Notes: a model not told the origin generated them from the letters alone. 64,000 nt of DNA from Torreya grandis (GCA_037957365.1 JARHVA010005354.1:583501-647500), one strand, 5' to 3'; shown: positions 1 through 10,075, numbered from the stretch's first letter. Numbers and translations: made by a program.

Positions 1-740
1 GAACCTCTACCCAAATTGAAAGGCACTTTTGAGACTTTGAGCTCAGTTTGTTAATCATATTTTTTTATTGGAATAAGAAAGCAAGTGATTTTTTAGACTT
101 TGTGCTGTGATATCTTTGTTGTTAGGGAAATTATTCTTATGTCTTTTTCCTTAATATATCTTTTGTTCCTTTAATTCAACAAGCAGAATTAGTGAGAACA
201 GTTAGGAAGGTGTCCTGAAGAGTCAAGTGTGGAGAGACTTTGTGCCCCCATAATTTCCTTCAATGTGTTTTCTTTTCATTTATGTGTAAAGGACCTTGGG
301 ATGACTTTGTGCCCCTCATTGTCCTTCGTATCTTACTCTTGAGCAATTTAGGTGGAGACTTTGTGCTACATTTCAATTTTCTAGTTATTACATCTTTTGC
401 TACATTTTATTGTTACTACCTAGAGAATTCTTATGGCTTGATGAATAATACTTCTGAAAGAAGAGGAGTGTTTTCTATCATTTTCCTTAAGTTTATCCTT
501 TGATCTGCATGCATCATCTCTGAAAAAGGAGAGATGGATGGTTTGTCCTACCCTTGAGTATTATTTTCTATTTATATATACATATAGCCTATCTATAGGG
601 AACCTCCCCTTGATGAGAGGAGAGATCATTCCCCTTCTGATGTGGTTAACCTACACATTTCGATGACTAATCTTCCTACTTTGACTGATCAGACCTATTT
701 TGTTTATCAGTACACTGATCAACAAAATATTCAACCAACA
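1..740 (+). repeat. 5' LTR of element A (partial)
   Basis: Matches 5505-6243 of the right LTR and ends in caaccaaca directly before the primer-binding site. Its first about 460 bases, including the promoter, lie left of the window. It holds four copies of GACTTTGTGC (near 99, 236, 303 and 357). Confidence 0.9.
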
Positions 741-745
741 GTTTT

Positions 746-763
746 TGGTGACTCTGCTAGGGA
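746..763 (+). other. Primer-binding site of element A
   Basis: TGGTGACTCTGCTAGGGA starts 5 bases after the LTR end. It resembles the tRNA-primed sites (TGGCGACTCTGCTGGGGA type) of plant Tat-like gypsy elements. A second partial copy, TGGCGACTCC, lies at 807-816 with a repeated CCCATTATC tail, so the site appears partly duplicated. The primer tRNA was not identified. Confidence 0.7.
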
Positions 764-1131
764 TATATAACCCATTATCATTATAACCCTTATCCATTAC
801 AAACTTTGGCGACTCCATTTCATGTCTTACCCATTATCCATTTATAGCCTTACCATCTTCCTCCACCTTCCTTATTTTATTTGGTCTACAAAACCAGAGC
901 TACCAGGAAAGTGCACAGTTTAAAGTCTCAAGCTTTAACTGAAGCAAGATCAATTCTTTTCCATTTTTGTTTCACAATCTGGCAGATTCAAGGTATACAC
1001 GAAGCTAAAGGGATAAAGGTATCATTGACCCTATATTCAAGTTGGTACAACAAAGTGATTTTGATCTGTTTCCTTCACCATCTCATCTCCAATGAACCAA
1101 GAGTTTTCCTCCTACTAAAGTCATATCTTCA
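764..1131 (+). other. Untranslated leader of element A
   Basis: Non-coding leader between the primer-binding site and gag. It includes the diverged second primer-site copy (807-816) and repeated CCCATTATC/CCATTA motifs. The short reading frame across 881-1180 has no family match that I recognise. Confidence 0.5.
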
Positions 1132-1987
1132 TTGCCAGATGAAGTATCTACTTTTGATGTTGATAAAGATTTGCCTATAATTACTCCTCTGAGATTTTTT
1201 ATCCCTCCTTTTCATAATCCTAAAATGGCAATTCAAGGCCCATGGGGTAATGCTTTTAGTCCTCTCAATCTTACTCCACCTCTACATAAGCTTCCACGTA
1301 GTTATAGAAAGAGTTTCCCCAAATTCTATGGTGATGGGAAAGTTCATCCTAATGAACACATTGCAGCCTTCAGCATAGCTTGTGGAGTAACCGGAGTAGA
1401 ATTTGAAGATGTAGCAGTCAAGCTTTTTATGGAGACACTACAAGGTGCTATTACAGATTGGTTTTATCATCTACAGGCTTGGTCAGTAACCAATTGAATA
1501 CTCTCAAAGCTAAGTTTGAAGCCAGATTCAAACCTATAGAAGATGCACATGCACTTCTAGCTCAACTTACACAGATGAAGAAAGATCCTTATGAACCAAT
1601 GAGAGAATTCATACCAAATTTGAAAAATTGAGAAACAAAATTCTAGTAATTGCTCAACCTAAAACTAAGAATCTCAAATGCTTCTTCATTAATTCTCAGT
1701 TTCCTGAGGTTAGTTTTCTTTTGAGACATGCTAGTCAAAAAGATCTTGCTATAGCTCAACTTTTAGACACTGAGGTAGAAGATGATCTCATCTTAGCAAG
1801 GAAAATAAGAAGAGATCCAAATAGAAATAGACCTTCATCATATTTTGAATATGCATCTACAAGCACCACTGATCCAATGGTGCAAAAGCTGGTAAATGAA
1901 GTACTAGCCTTGAAAAAGAAAATGGCACAAGGAATGTCTTCTACTCCTTCATACAGAGATATGCCAAGAAGGACATTCTCAAATTAG
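1132..1987 (+). pseudogene. gag: gag (capsid region) of element A, frameshifted
   Basis: Structural gag protein, normally forming the virus-like particle that packages element RNA. The segment 1132-1497 carries the motif FPKFYGDGKVHPNEHI and a following helical stretch ending LQGAITDWFYHL, as in retrotransposon gag domains of plant Tat-like gypsy elements. Homology continues in another frame (about 1476-1623, with KAKFEARFKPIEDAHALL) and then in a third piece at 1628-1987, so there are at least two frameshifts, near 1475 and 1615. No CCHC zinc knuckle is recognisable downstream, where C-rich residues would be expected (about 2000-2130). The Met at 1132 is only the first one in frame; the true start is unknown. 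Confidence 0.75.
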
Positions 1988-2131
1988 TCATATTAGAGAA
2001 ATGCTACCAAGAATCAAGGGAAATAGAATCACCTTCCTCCCCTACAAGGGAAACTTGCCCTGGAAGCTCTTCCAACCAATTTAGTAATGGGATGTCTTGA
2101 AACAAAATTTGAGTTCTCTTTTTAGCCTGAA

Positions 2132-2482
2132 TTGAATCAAGAAAATGACACTGATCTCCTTGAAGACAATCAAGAAGAATTAGCTGGCGACTCCCACATT
2201 AGTTTCTTGAACTACCAAGATGAACCCAAAAGCAAAGGAGAAGCTATTGATGGATCATATGCAGTGTTTACCATATCCAAGAACCAATCAGTCCAGAAAG
2301 CTGATAAAGGGAAGATAGAGGAGCAACCTCAACTAGTAGTTATGATTCTTAAGCGTGGAACCCCTCTTCCTTTTCAGTCAAAGGATTTGATGATCACTCA
2401 AAATGTAAGTACATCAATTTCACCTTCACCTTCTACTCCCATTTCACAAACCAGCCCTCCTCCCATACCTCCTAAAACTTAG
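2132..2482 (+). pseudogene. gag-protease linker of element A
   Basis: Acidic, low-complexity linker (NQENDTDLLEDNQEE at the start, a Pro/Ser-rich end near 2440) in the same frame as the protease at 2582-3058. The two are separated only by in-frame TAG codons at about 2480 and 2518, each where a Gln codon (CAG) would be natural. In relatives this stretch joins gag to the protease and has no catalytic role. Confidence 0.55.
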
Positions 2483-2581
2483 AAAGTTAAAGTGTTTTCC
2501 TTTGTTACTAGTCCAATTTAGCCATTTGACATAATTGATCATGTCAAAAAGACAAAAATACAAATTTTTGAATTTGAATAC

Positions 2582-3058
2582 TTGCAGTCCAATCCTGATC
2601 AATTGGATAAGTTGGTCCAATGTATCAAGAACCAAACCATTCTTGTAGGGAAAAAGGCTAAAAAGATAATTTTTGATTCTCTAAAGAACATGCCCATTTT
2701 GAATAATCTTTTTATTACTCCTCCAGCTACCCCTGGGAAAATAGAGCCTTTATATGTTTCCCTGTTAATAAATGGTTATCAGCTCAACAATTGCATCATT
2801 GATTTTGGGGCATCTGACAATGTCATGCCTACTAAAGTAGCTGAGTCTCTTGGTCTCACACTGACCAAAACATTTGGGAGATGTTTTTCCATGGAGATTA
2901 AACAAGTACCATTGTTGGGGCAAATTAAAGATGCCCAATTTGCATTGGTAGCCTTTCTAGACAAGAGAATCAAGATGACTATCTTGGTGGCTGACGTCCA
3001 GCATCCTATGGCATCTTGCTTGGATGAAATTTTTGCAAAGATGTGGGAGGAGAACTAA
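2582..3058 (+). pseudogene. Retropepsin-like aspartic protease of element A
   Basis: Would cleave the gag-pol polyprotein. The core runs from about residue 55 to 140: EPLYVSLLINGYQLNNC, then the active-site loop IIDFGASDNVMP, then a second half ending MTILVADVQHP. The active-site loop in this family is D[ST]GA or DGGA; here it reads DFGA, so the residue after the catalytic Asp is changed and activity is doubtful. The frame is open for 158 codons. It is followed by aRNH sequence rather than RT, as in relatives where aRNH precedes RT. Confidence 0.8.
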
Positions 3059-3096
3059 GCATGGACCTGTCTAAAGCAAGGATCCCTATCTAAAGC

Positions 3097-3627
3097 ATGA
3101 TGAAGAGATTGCTCCTTGAAAAGGAGGCAAAATATGTGGTCATCCAAACATCATCCCCTACAACACAAATTCTGTTTGAGTCTTTAGGCAGGGGTAATTA
3201 TTTCCTTACCATAGAGGATGTTCATGTTTATATAGATGAAAGACCTGTAGCTATTAATCCAAGAATTGATCCAAATAAGACTTTAAGATAATTGGTAGAG
3301 CACAGTTTAAGTAAGGAAGGATCTTCCATCTCTAATGAAGAGAAATCTGATAAGAGATCAGCTTCTGATGATGACAACAATTCTTCCACCAATGATGAAG
3401 TTGGGACTATGTTGATATCTCCTCAAGGAGATATTCTTCCTTCATGCAATTTACAAGTCAACAACACCAAAAACACAGCTGGATGTGAATCTCTGGTGCT
3501 TGGATTGAAGATTGCTCAAGATGAAAAAGTCAAACTCCTTCACATCAAAGGAGATGTTAAGCTGATAGTTTGTCAAGAATTTGATGTGGACAATCCAATC
3601 ATGTGCTGGACTAAATTAGAAGAATGA
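3097..3627 (+). pseudogene. Protease-aRNH linker and partial archaeal-type RNase H of element A
   Basis: The first 64 codons contain VHVYIDERPVAINPRIDP, a linker typical of this gypsy lineage between protease and aRNH. One TAA (3289-3291, where Gln is expected) splits the frame. The second part contains CESLVLGLKIAQDEKVK and IKGDVKLIV, corresponding to the Glu and second Asp regions of aRNH, the additional RNase H of Tat-like elements that degrades RNA in RNA/DNA hybrids. The N-terminal FDG motif is not visible and the C-terminal third is missing. The reading passes directly into unrelated sequence and then into an integrase tail. Confidence 0.7.
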
Positions 3628-3689
3628 CCAATTATGGTAATGGACCATGCTACTACAAATCAAAATTAGGCAAAGGAACCCTTTGCTAA

Positions 3690-3895
3690 GAAAGCAAGGA
3701 GTAATGGTTTTTAGTTTGAAGACCACGTCCTGCCTTGGAATAAAAAGAAGAAAAGGCCAAGAGGAAGACACAAAAAATTGGTTTCCTGGTGGAGATCTCC
3801 ATTTACCTGTCACCGTTTCTGGGGGGAAAATGTCTTCTTGTTGGTTTATCAGAATAGAGCACTATTTTCAATGTCTCCCAAGAAGTAGCATCTGA
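3690..3895 (+). pseudogene. Integrase C-terminal tail of element A
   Basis: In a frame other than the longest one, the translation reads LPWNKKKKRPRGRHKKL, then WRSPFTCHRFWGENVFLL. This is the pattern of the gypsy integrase C-terminal domain (LLWDKRxxxKGxHxKFxxLWxGPFxI...GxNxFxL), which helps bind DNA. Everything between aRNH and this tail (RT, RNase H, integrase catalytic core) is absent. The deletion junction lies roughly between 3600 and 3690. Confidence 0.65.
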
Positions 3896-4097
3896 AATAC
3901 TTCAATAGTATATGAAGTATCAGATCATTCCATCTATATATATGTATATTTGTATAGTTTTTAATTCTATTTTGCTTTGTTAGTTTCCTTTTTGATGCAT
4001 TTAATTTTTGGGTAGCATGACTCTGTAGCCCAATTGTACACATGACTCTGTATTTCAAACAAAAATCTCCATCGACAAGCATCAGTAGGAAGTTTAA

Positions 4098-4428
4098 TGA
4101 AGAGGTTCAACATCTTGGTTCAACGAAGAGGTTCAACATCTTGGTTTAATGGAGTGTTTCATTAGCTTGGTTCATTCAATTGAACCATCAGCTTGAACCA
4201 TTTTAGTTCAAATCTTGGTTCAATTGATTGGTTCAACGAAGAGGTCCAATAGTTGGTTCAAACAAAGGGTTCATTGGCTTGAACCATTTTCGTTCAACCA
4301 AGTGGTTCAATGTTTAGTTCAACCAATTAGTTCAATAGTTGGTTCAAAGTCATGGTTCAATGGAATGGTTCAGCAGTTGGTTCATTGCCAAAGTTCAAAG
4401 GAGCAGTTCAAAATGCAAAAGTTCAAAG
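4098..4428 (+). repeat. GGTTCAA motif array in element A
   Basis: About 20 copies of RGTTCA(A), spaced 9-20 bases apart, with three inverted TTGAACCA copies near 4180, 4194 and 4279. The array lies in the non-coding 3' part of element A. Confidence 0.85.
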
Positions 4429-4430
4429 GG

Positions 4431-4990
4431 CCTCCCGAAGGACAAGTGCCCTTGCAGAGGGCACTTGGTCAATGAAAATACCCTTTGGAAGGGTCATTTT
4501 CAAAAAGACTAAGGCAAGTCTAAAGCACATTTCTTTTAGACAAAAAGTCTAAAAGAATTATGAGAAGTTGCGGAAGCAAGAAACTCAAAGGAATTCACAA
4601 ATTGGTAAACAAAATAATTTTTATGGACTTTTTGTCTACGGGAAATTTCTGTAGATAATTTGTCTGTGGGAATTATCTATGGGAATTTGCCTGGGGAAAA
4701 GATCGAGGAAAAAACCTATAGGAATTGTCTGCGAGAATTTGTGAAAGGCCACTGAAGGACCCCGAAGGGCAAGTACCCTTACAGGGGACTCTCAGCTACC
4801 AAATTAAAGGATACTTTTTTGAAACTGAAGGGTCACCTTCCCTTTAGGAAGACATGAAACAATAAATCTGAAGGAAGAACTCTAGCAACCTGCCAGAATA
4901 AAGAAGCCTGAAGGCCATCTGAAGACTGACCCAAAAGGTAGATACCCTTGCAGGGGACCCAAAGTGGATCATTTCTTAAGGCCCAAAAGG
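4431..4990 (+). repeat. Dispersed short repeats upstream of the 3' LTR of element A
   Basis: Three variants of a unit with the pattern cccRAAGGRCAAGTRCCCTT-CAGRGG occur near 4433, 4759 and 4929, with shorter relatives (ccctttggaaggg, cccaaaagggcaag). They are imperfect and can fold on themselves (CAAGTGCCCTTgcagaGGGCACTTG). Nothing coding is seen. Confidence 0.65.
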
Positions 4991-5020
4991 GCAAGTCCAA
5001 TCCAAAAAAGTGCCAAAAAG

Positions 5021-5044
5021 AGAGCTAAAAGAGGACCAAGGGGT
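5021..5044 (+). other. Polypurine tract of element A
   Basis: Purine-rich run ending GAGGACCAAGGGG directly before the TG that starts the right LTR. It is the expected primer site for plus-strand DNA synthesis. Confidence 0.7.
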
Positions 5045-6243
5045 GATGCACCCGAAGACGTCAAATTCAACACAACGAACTAATCATTGAAAACATAGTG
5101 ATGGGCATGCAAAGTCAAATTCAAGACAACAAAATAACCATTGATCCTTTGAACCTACAAACCAAAATGCATTCACAAACTTCAAGGCCAAGACTAACAA
5201 AAATCAAGGAAGGAATAGAATAGCAAACTAAATCCAGGACCCAATTCAATTAACTAGAAAAGGAGGAACGATGAAGGTAAGATCAAATCGCCAGGTGGAA
5301 ATTGAAAGTTGCAAACTTTCAATAAGCATGACTTGTTTCCCTACATTGATAAAATCAAATGGGTAAAACACCCCTAAGTTCCAACTTGTCTTCTTAATAG
5401 ATTCTAACACAACATGATGTGTTACTGTTCCCAAGTACTTCTTGAAATGGCTATATAAGGGACTCTCTCCTATTGTAAATATATCTCTTTTTGACAATCA
5501 GAATGAACCTCTACCCAAATTGAAAGGCACTTCTGAGACTTTGAGCTCGGTTTGTTAATCATATTTTGTTATTGGAATAAGAAAGCAAGTGATTTTTCAG
5601 ACTTTGTGCTGTGATATCTTTGTTGTTGGGGAAACTGTTCTTATATCTTTTCCCTTAATATATCTTCTGTTCCTTTAATTAAACAAGCAAAATTAGTGAC
5701 AACAGTCAGGAAGGTGTCCTGAAGAGTCAAGTGTGGAGAGACTTTTTTCCCCCATAATTGCCTTCAGTGTGTTTTCTTTTCATTTCTATGTAAAGGACCT
5801 TCGCATGACTTTGTGCCCTCATTGTCCTTCATATCTTACTCTTGAGAAATTCAGGTGGAGATTTTGTGCTACATTTTGATTTGCTAGTTATTATATCTTT
5901 TTCTACATTTTTCTATTACTACCTAGAGTATTCTTGTGGCTTGCTAAATAATACTTCTAAAATAAGAGGAGTGTTTTCTATCATTTTCCTTGAGTTTCTC
6001 CTTTGATCTGCATGCATCATCTCTAAAAAAAGAGAGATGGATGGTTTGTCCTACCCTTGAGTATTATTTTCTATTTATATATACATATAGCCTATCTATA
6101 TGGAGCCTCCCCTTGATGAGAGGAGAGATCAGTCCCCTTCTGATGTGGTAAACCTACACATTTGGATGACTAATCTTCCTACTTTGGCTGATCAGACCTA
6201 TTTTGTTTATCAGTACGCTGATCAACAAAATATTCAACCAACA
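5045..6243 (+). repeat. 3' LTR of element A (complete, about 1.2 kb)
   Basis: Starts TGATGCACCC after the polypurine tract and ends CAACCAACA, which fits the TG...CA rule. The segment 5505-6243 repeats the start of the window. A TATA-box-like CTATATAAGG at 5451-5460 is the likely promoter of the LTR. Confidence 0.88.
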
Positions 6244-6344
6244 CCCATCATAAAATAAATGTTAAGAATGAAGCGGTAAAGTAAAGTCTTCTAGCCTTGG
6301 TATTTATATTTTTACTACTCAAAATCAAGTACAGAAGCCATAAC

Positions 6345-6835
6345 TTGAAGGTTTTAAACAACTATGGACTTCTCACTTTGATGGTGCTAGACCTAAGCAA
6401 GGATTGGGTGTGAGAATTGAGCTGATTAATCCACAAGGTAAAAATTTCTTGGTAGCATATTGATTATAATTTCCATATATGAATAATAGAGCTAAGTATG
6501 AATATTTAATTTTGGGATTACAATTTGCACTTAAGATCAATGTAAAATATATATTATTATTTGGTGACTCAGAGCTGGTGGTTAATTAAGTCAAAAACAA
6601 ATATCAGTGCAAGTTGTCTTATTTAAAAAGGTACAAACATAGAGCATGGGACCTAATTGAAAGCTTTGAAGATTTCAATATAGCAGCCTTTACCAGAGAG
6701 CAAAACCAAGTTGTTGATTCTCTATCTACTACCACTACTAATCTGGAGTCCCTTCAAGAATTTAAGGTAAAGAGGTTTTATATTGAATTGATGCCTTGTC
6801 CCTCTGTTCTTGATAACATAGAATTCTTTTGAGTT
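6345..6835 (+). pseudogene. Archaeal-type RNase H of element B, upstream of RT
   Basis: Reads WTSHFDGARPKQGLGV (first catalytic Asp in FDG), then a segment corresponding to TNNxAEYE, decayed here to MNNRAKYEYLILGLQFAL, then FGDSELVVN with the second Asp. It continues in the open stretch 6614-6832 with VVDSLSTTTTNLESL and the lineage marker CPSVLDNIEFF. This additional RNase H is typical of Tat-like plant gypsy elements. Here it lies before RT, as in F and A and unlike C and E. TAG and TAA stops interrupt it, for example at about 6461 and 6587. Confidence 0.78.
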
Positions 6836-7033
6836 TTTTGATGATGGCTAGTAAATTATTTAGTTTTTAATCAATTCAGGGGAATTTGAGTCCCAAATCA
6901 TTGATAATAAGGATATTGATCACCTCTATCAAGAAGAATCAAATAGGGAAGGTATTATCCAAATCAAATAAAATTACATCCCATCTAGGTTGATCTCTTT
7001 GTAAAGATCATTTGATATAGACCTCCAAGCTCA

Positions 7034-7049
7034 GTAGATCAAGTAGCCC

Positions 7050-7135
<86 letters not shown>

Positions 7136-7155
7136 CTTTGGGCTACTTGATCTAC
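7034..7155. repeat. (TA)n microsatellite framed by a perfect 19-bp inverted repeat
   Basis: Arms 7034-7052 (gtagatcaagtagcccaaa) and 7137-7155 (exact reverse complement) enclose about 80 bases of TA dinucleotides. The unit lies in the aRNH-RT linker of element B and could form a long hairpin or cruciform. Confidence 0.95.
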
Positions 7156-7369
7156 TATATATCACAAACCATGATATGTTAATATCAGTCTCAACTGCAC
7201 CCCAAAAGAAAGATATTGAGTGAAGGATCTAATCACTTAGTATAGAGATGCCATTGCTTGGACATATGAGGATTTGAGAGTATATGATTGATAAGTCATT
7301 ACTCATATTATCCCTTTGAATATATATCATAATACATTCAAATAGAGATAGAGATGATTCAAAACTATG

Positions 7370-8150
7370 TTGGAGCCTCTCATTCATAAAGAAGTGAAGA
7401 AGTTGTTAAGTGCAAAAATTATCTTCCCAATCAGACATTCTATCTGAGTGGTCAATTTGGTCCCAATAAGAAAGAAGAATAATGAGATAAGACTCTATGT
7501 AGATTTTAGGAATCTAAATAAGGATAATAAAAAGGACAATTATCCCCTGCCTTCTCTAGATGAGGTGATATAGATAGTAAGTGGTTCCAGAATGATGTCC
7601 TTCTTGGATGGATTTTCAAGCAATAATCAAGTATTGGTGCAATCTAAGGATAGAATGAAGACTAAATTTACCATGAAATGAGGAACTTATGCATATTAGA
7701 GGATGTGATTTGGTATAATAAATTTAGGGGGATACTTTTCAATGCACCATGGATCACACATTCAAAATGCTAAAAATAAAATACATAATCATTTATATGG
7801 ATGATCTTTTAGTTTTTTCAAATAACATAGATGATCATAGAAGCCACCTTCAGTCCATATTCAAGAGATGAAGAATGTTTGGTGTTTCATTAAACCCAAA
7901 AAAGAAAATATTTGGAGTCACTAAAGGTAAGATCTTAGGACACATCATCACTAAGGATGGGATCACCATTGATGTAGACAAAATTCAAAGAATTTGAAAG
8001 ATTGCACCACCAAATAACAAGGAGGATCTCAAATCATTCTTCAAAAAGATTAATTTCATAAGGAAGTTCATCTTATGATTTGTAGATATTTTTAGACCCA
8101 TAAACACCATGTTAAAATAGAGTGGAGGGTTGAAGCCTGAAAGTCCTAGG
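7370..8150 (+). pseudogene. Reverse transcriptase of element B
   Basis: RNA-dependent DNA polymerase remnant. Recognisable blocks are SAKIIFPIRHS near 7410, RLYVDFRNLNK near 7490, MMSFLDGF near 7590, the active site YMDD at codons 7794-7805 followed by LLVFSNN, and in the thumb region LGHIITKDGITID near 7935 and NFIRKFI near 8055. Stops are frequent (for example the TAG at 7571-7573 in VI*IVSG, where Gln is expected) and there are frame changes, so no enzyme can be made. The YMDD codons are intact. Confidence 0.82.
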
Positions 8151-8600
8151 ACATTAAAGCTGTAATATCACAAGCTCTAATATTAATTAGTCTAAATTTC
8201 ATGAAAGATTTCTACCTATATTCATTTGCTTTAGAACATACAATTGTTATAATTATAACATAAAATAATAATGAAACTGAGCATCCAATTATGTTCATGA
8301 GAAAAAATATGAAGGATGCAAAACTTAAGTATTCCATGATTGACAAACAAAATTTTGACCTTGTCAAAGTCATAAAGAAATTTCAATACATCTTAAGGAA
8401 TAAAATCATTGTCATTGTACCTGATCCTACTATCAAGCTCACCTTAAAATCGAATGAATTAGGAAAATTCCAAGGTAAGTGGATACCAAAATTATAAGAA
8501 TTTAATATAGAAATCAAGCCTACAAAAATTGTTCAAGGTTAAGGCATCATTTAACTCATGATTGAACATGATCCATGCATCACCATTAAAGAGATATGTG
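8150..8600 (+). pseudogene. Ty3-type RNase H of element B
   Basis: The open stretch 8291-8497 begins FMRKNMKDAKLKYSMIDKQ and continues VKVIKKFQYILRNK, followed by DPTIKLTL and GKWIPKL*EFNIEIKP. These are the conserved RNase H blocks following gypsy RT. Upstream, DFYLYSFALEHT marks the beginning of the domain. It also ends in TAG or TAA stops where Gln would fit (about 8497 and 8541). Confidence 0.75.
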
Positions 8601-8689
8601 AAGCTCAAGTATCCAAGGGAGAATGGTCTACTAATGTCATATAGTATTTGATTATAGGTACTTGTTCCCCAGAACTTAAAAGAGAATGA

Positions 8690-9560
8690 AGGAGATATTT
8701 AAGGCTTATATTTGCTCATTACATGATTAAGAATGGAGTTCTCTATAGAAGAAATTACGAAGTCCTTTACCTTTGGTATGTGTTTACAGATGAAGCTAAA
8801 TAAATTTTAGGAAACCTATAGTAGAAAATAGGTAGTGGTCATCCTTTTTGGAATTACAAAACCCATAAGGTTTTAAGAATGGGCTATTATTGGCTAAAAG
8901 TTTTCAAGGATGCTCACACTCATGTGAGGAAGTGTCATGGATGTCAATCTTTAGCCAAAAGGGAAGTATACACAACAATGCCCTTATAGTTGGTTATTGA
9001 AGGAAGGCCATTTACCCAATGGGATTTGTACTTCTTTGTCATCATCAACCTAAACTCCTTAGAAGGTGATGAATTCATGCTTACTACTACTAGCTACTGT
9101 ACTAGATGGATCAAAGCCATAGCCACAAATAATTCTAGAGCACAAGATGTGATTCATTTCTTGGAGGAACACATAAAAACCATATTTGGCATGCCCATTT
9201 CTTTGGTTTGTGATAATGTAATGGATTCATATTACTAAAATCTATTGAGTGGGCACATGATAACTAGATTATTATCAGGTCAATCTCTAACCATTACCCC
9301 TAAGAAAATGGACTAGTAGAATCAATAAACAAAAATCTAATAGATGAAATTAAGAAATCAAAAAGGGACAAGCCCAAAGACTAGCACAACTTATTAAAGT
9401 ATGATCTTTGGGTAGACTAAATGAGACAAGAAAAACCTTAAAACTTCACCCTATCTATTAGTATATGGATGCAGGCCTATATTTCCAATTATGTTGAAAT
9501 TACCCATTTATTAGTTCATGTAGGACTACATGGAACCATGTGTTGAAATAGAGTCAAGAT
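8690..9560 (+). pseudogene. Integrase zinc-binding and catalytic core of element B
   Basis: The zinc-binding region keeps His and Cys ligands (GHPFWNYKTHK ... VRKCHGCQ, about 8829-8950). The core at 8990-9238 reads FTQWDLYFFVIINLNS, where the family has GLDF. The first catalytic Asp of the DDE triad is therefore a Tyr here. The second Asp region is present as SLVCDN. The rest of the core (9240-9560) is scrambled by stops, with a recognisable LLVYG near 9453. Even the open parts could not give an active enzyme. Confidence 0.8.
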
Positions 9561-9898
9561 TTTTGGAAATAATAGAAATGGAATATTCAAAGACTGAGAC
9601 CTTACAAACATTCAAAAAACATCAGGATGTGGTCAAGAGGTGGTTTGATAAGAGAGAAAAGGTCAAAGCATTTAGGATTTCAAATGTAGTGTTACTTTGG
9701 GATAAAGTCCATGACAAGAAAGGACAACATGATAAGTTTGCCCCATTATGGATTGGACCATACCATATTTTGGATATCATGGGAAATAATGCATTTCATT
9801 TAAAGGACCTACAAGGCAATGAGCTTACATATCCAGTCAACAGACAATTCCTAAATAACTATTTTAGGGATGTGTTATCTATACATATTACTGATTGA
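9530..9898 (+). pseudogene. Integrase C-terminal domain of element B
   Basis: Open for 122 codons and ending at TGA 9896-9898. Contains KHQDVVKRWFDKREKVKAF, VLLWDKVHDKKGQHDKF and LWIGPYHILDIMG, the gypsy integrase C-terminal pattern. It matches the tail of element F (minus strand, 17975-18250) block by block. It ends in a hydrophilic segment with PVNRQFLNNYF. It is the best preserved piece of element B. Confidence 0.85.
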
Positions 9899-9924
9899 TG
9901 AAAGACAAACGTGTAGTTATAGGA

Positions 9925-10075
9925 TTAGTTTAGATTTCCTAATTTATTAGTTTAGTTTCCCACTTTCTTAGATTGATTTTCCTACTTTCCTAGTTTAGTT
10001 TACTACTTTTTTAGTTTTAGTTTCTTACTTTCTTAGTTTAGTTTCCTACTTTTCTTGGTTTAGTTGTTTTTCTAG
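9925..10075 (+). repeat. Tandem TTTCCTACTTTCTTAGTTTAG repeats after B integrase
   Basis: Five to six imperfect copies of a unit of about 22-25 bases directly downstream of the integrase stop codon, in the 3' untranslated part of element B. Confidence 0.8.

Larger units (their letters stand above)
1..6243 (+). mobile_element. Element A: non-autonomous gypsy-derived LTR element (left end outside window)
   Basis: The first 740 bases recur at 5505-6243, about 93% alike by eye in a sampled stretch, and are the two LTRs. Between them lie a primer-binding site, a frameshifted gag, a protease domain, part of an archaeal-type RNase H and a short integrase C-terminal tail, then about 1.1 kb of repeat-rich non-coding DNA and a polypurine tract. 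No RT, Ty3-type RNase H or integrase core is present, so mobility would have needed proteins from a related full element. The right LTR abuts the middle of another gypsy pol (element B), so A inserted into B. The target-site duplication cannot be checked because the left end is outside the window; the five bases after the right LTR are cccat. Confidence 0.85.

Noticed and set aside
240..503. Open frame inside the 5' LTR of A
   Set aside because: The matching segment of the 3' LTR does not keep it open and the composition is that of U5 DNA.
4215..4475. Open frame of 86 codons over the GGTTCAA array
   Set aside because: It is a translation of the repeat (VQ/GS/WF pattern) without family similarity.
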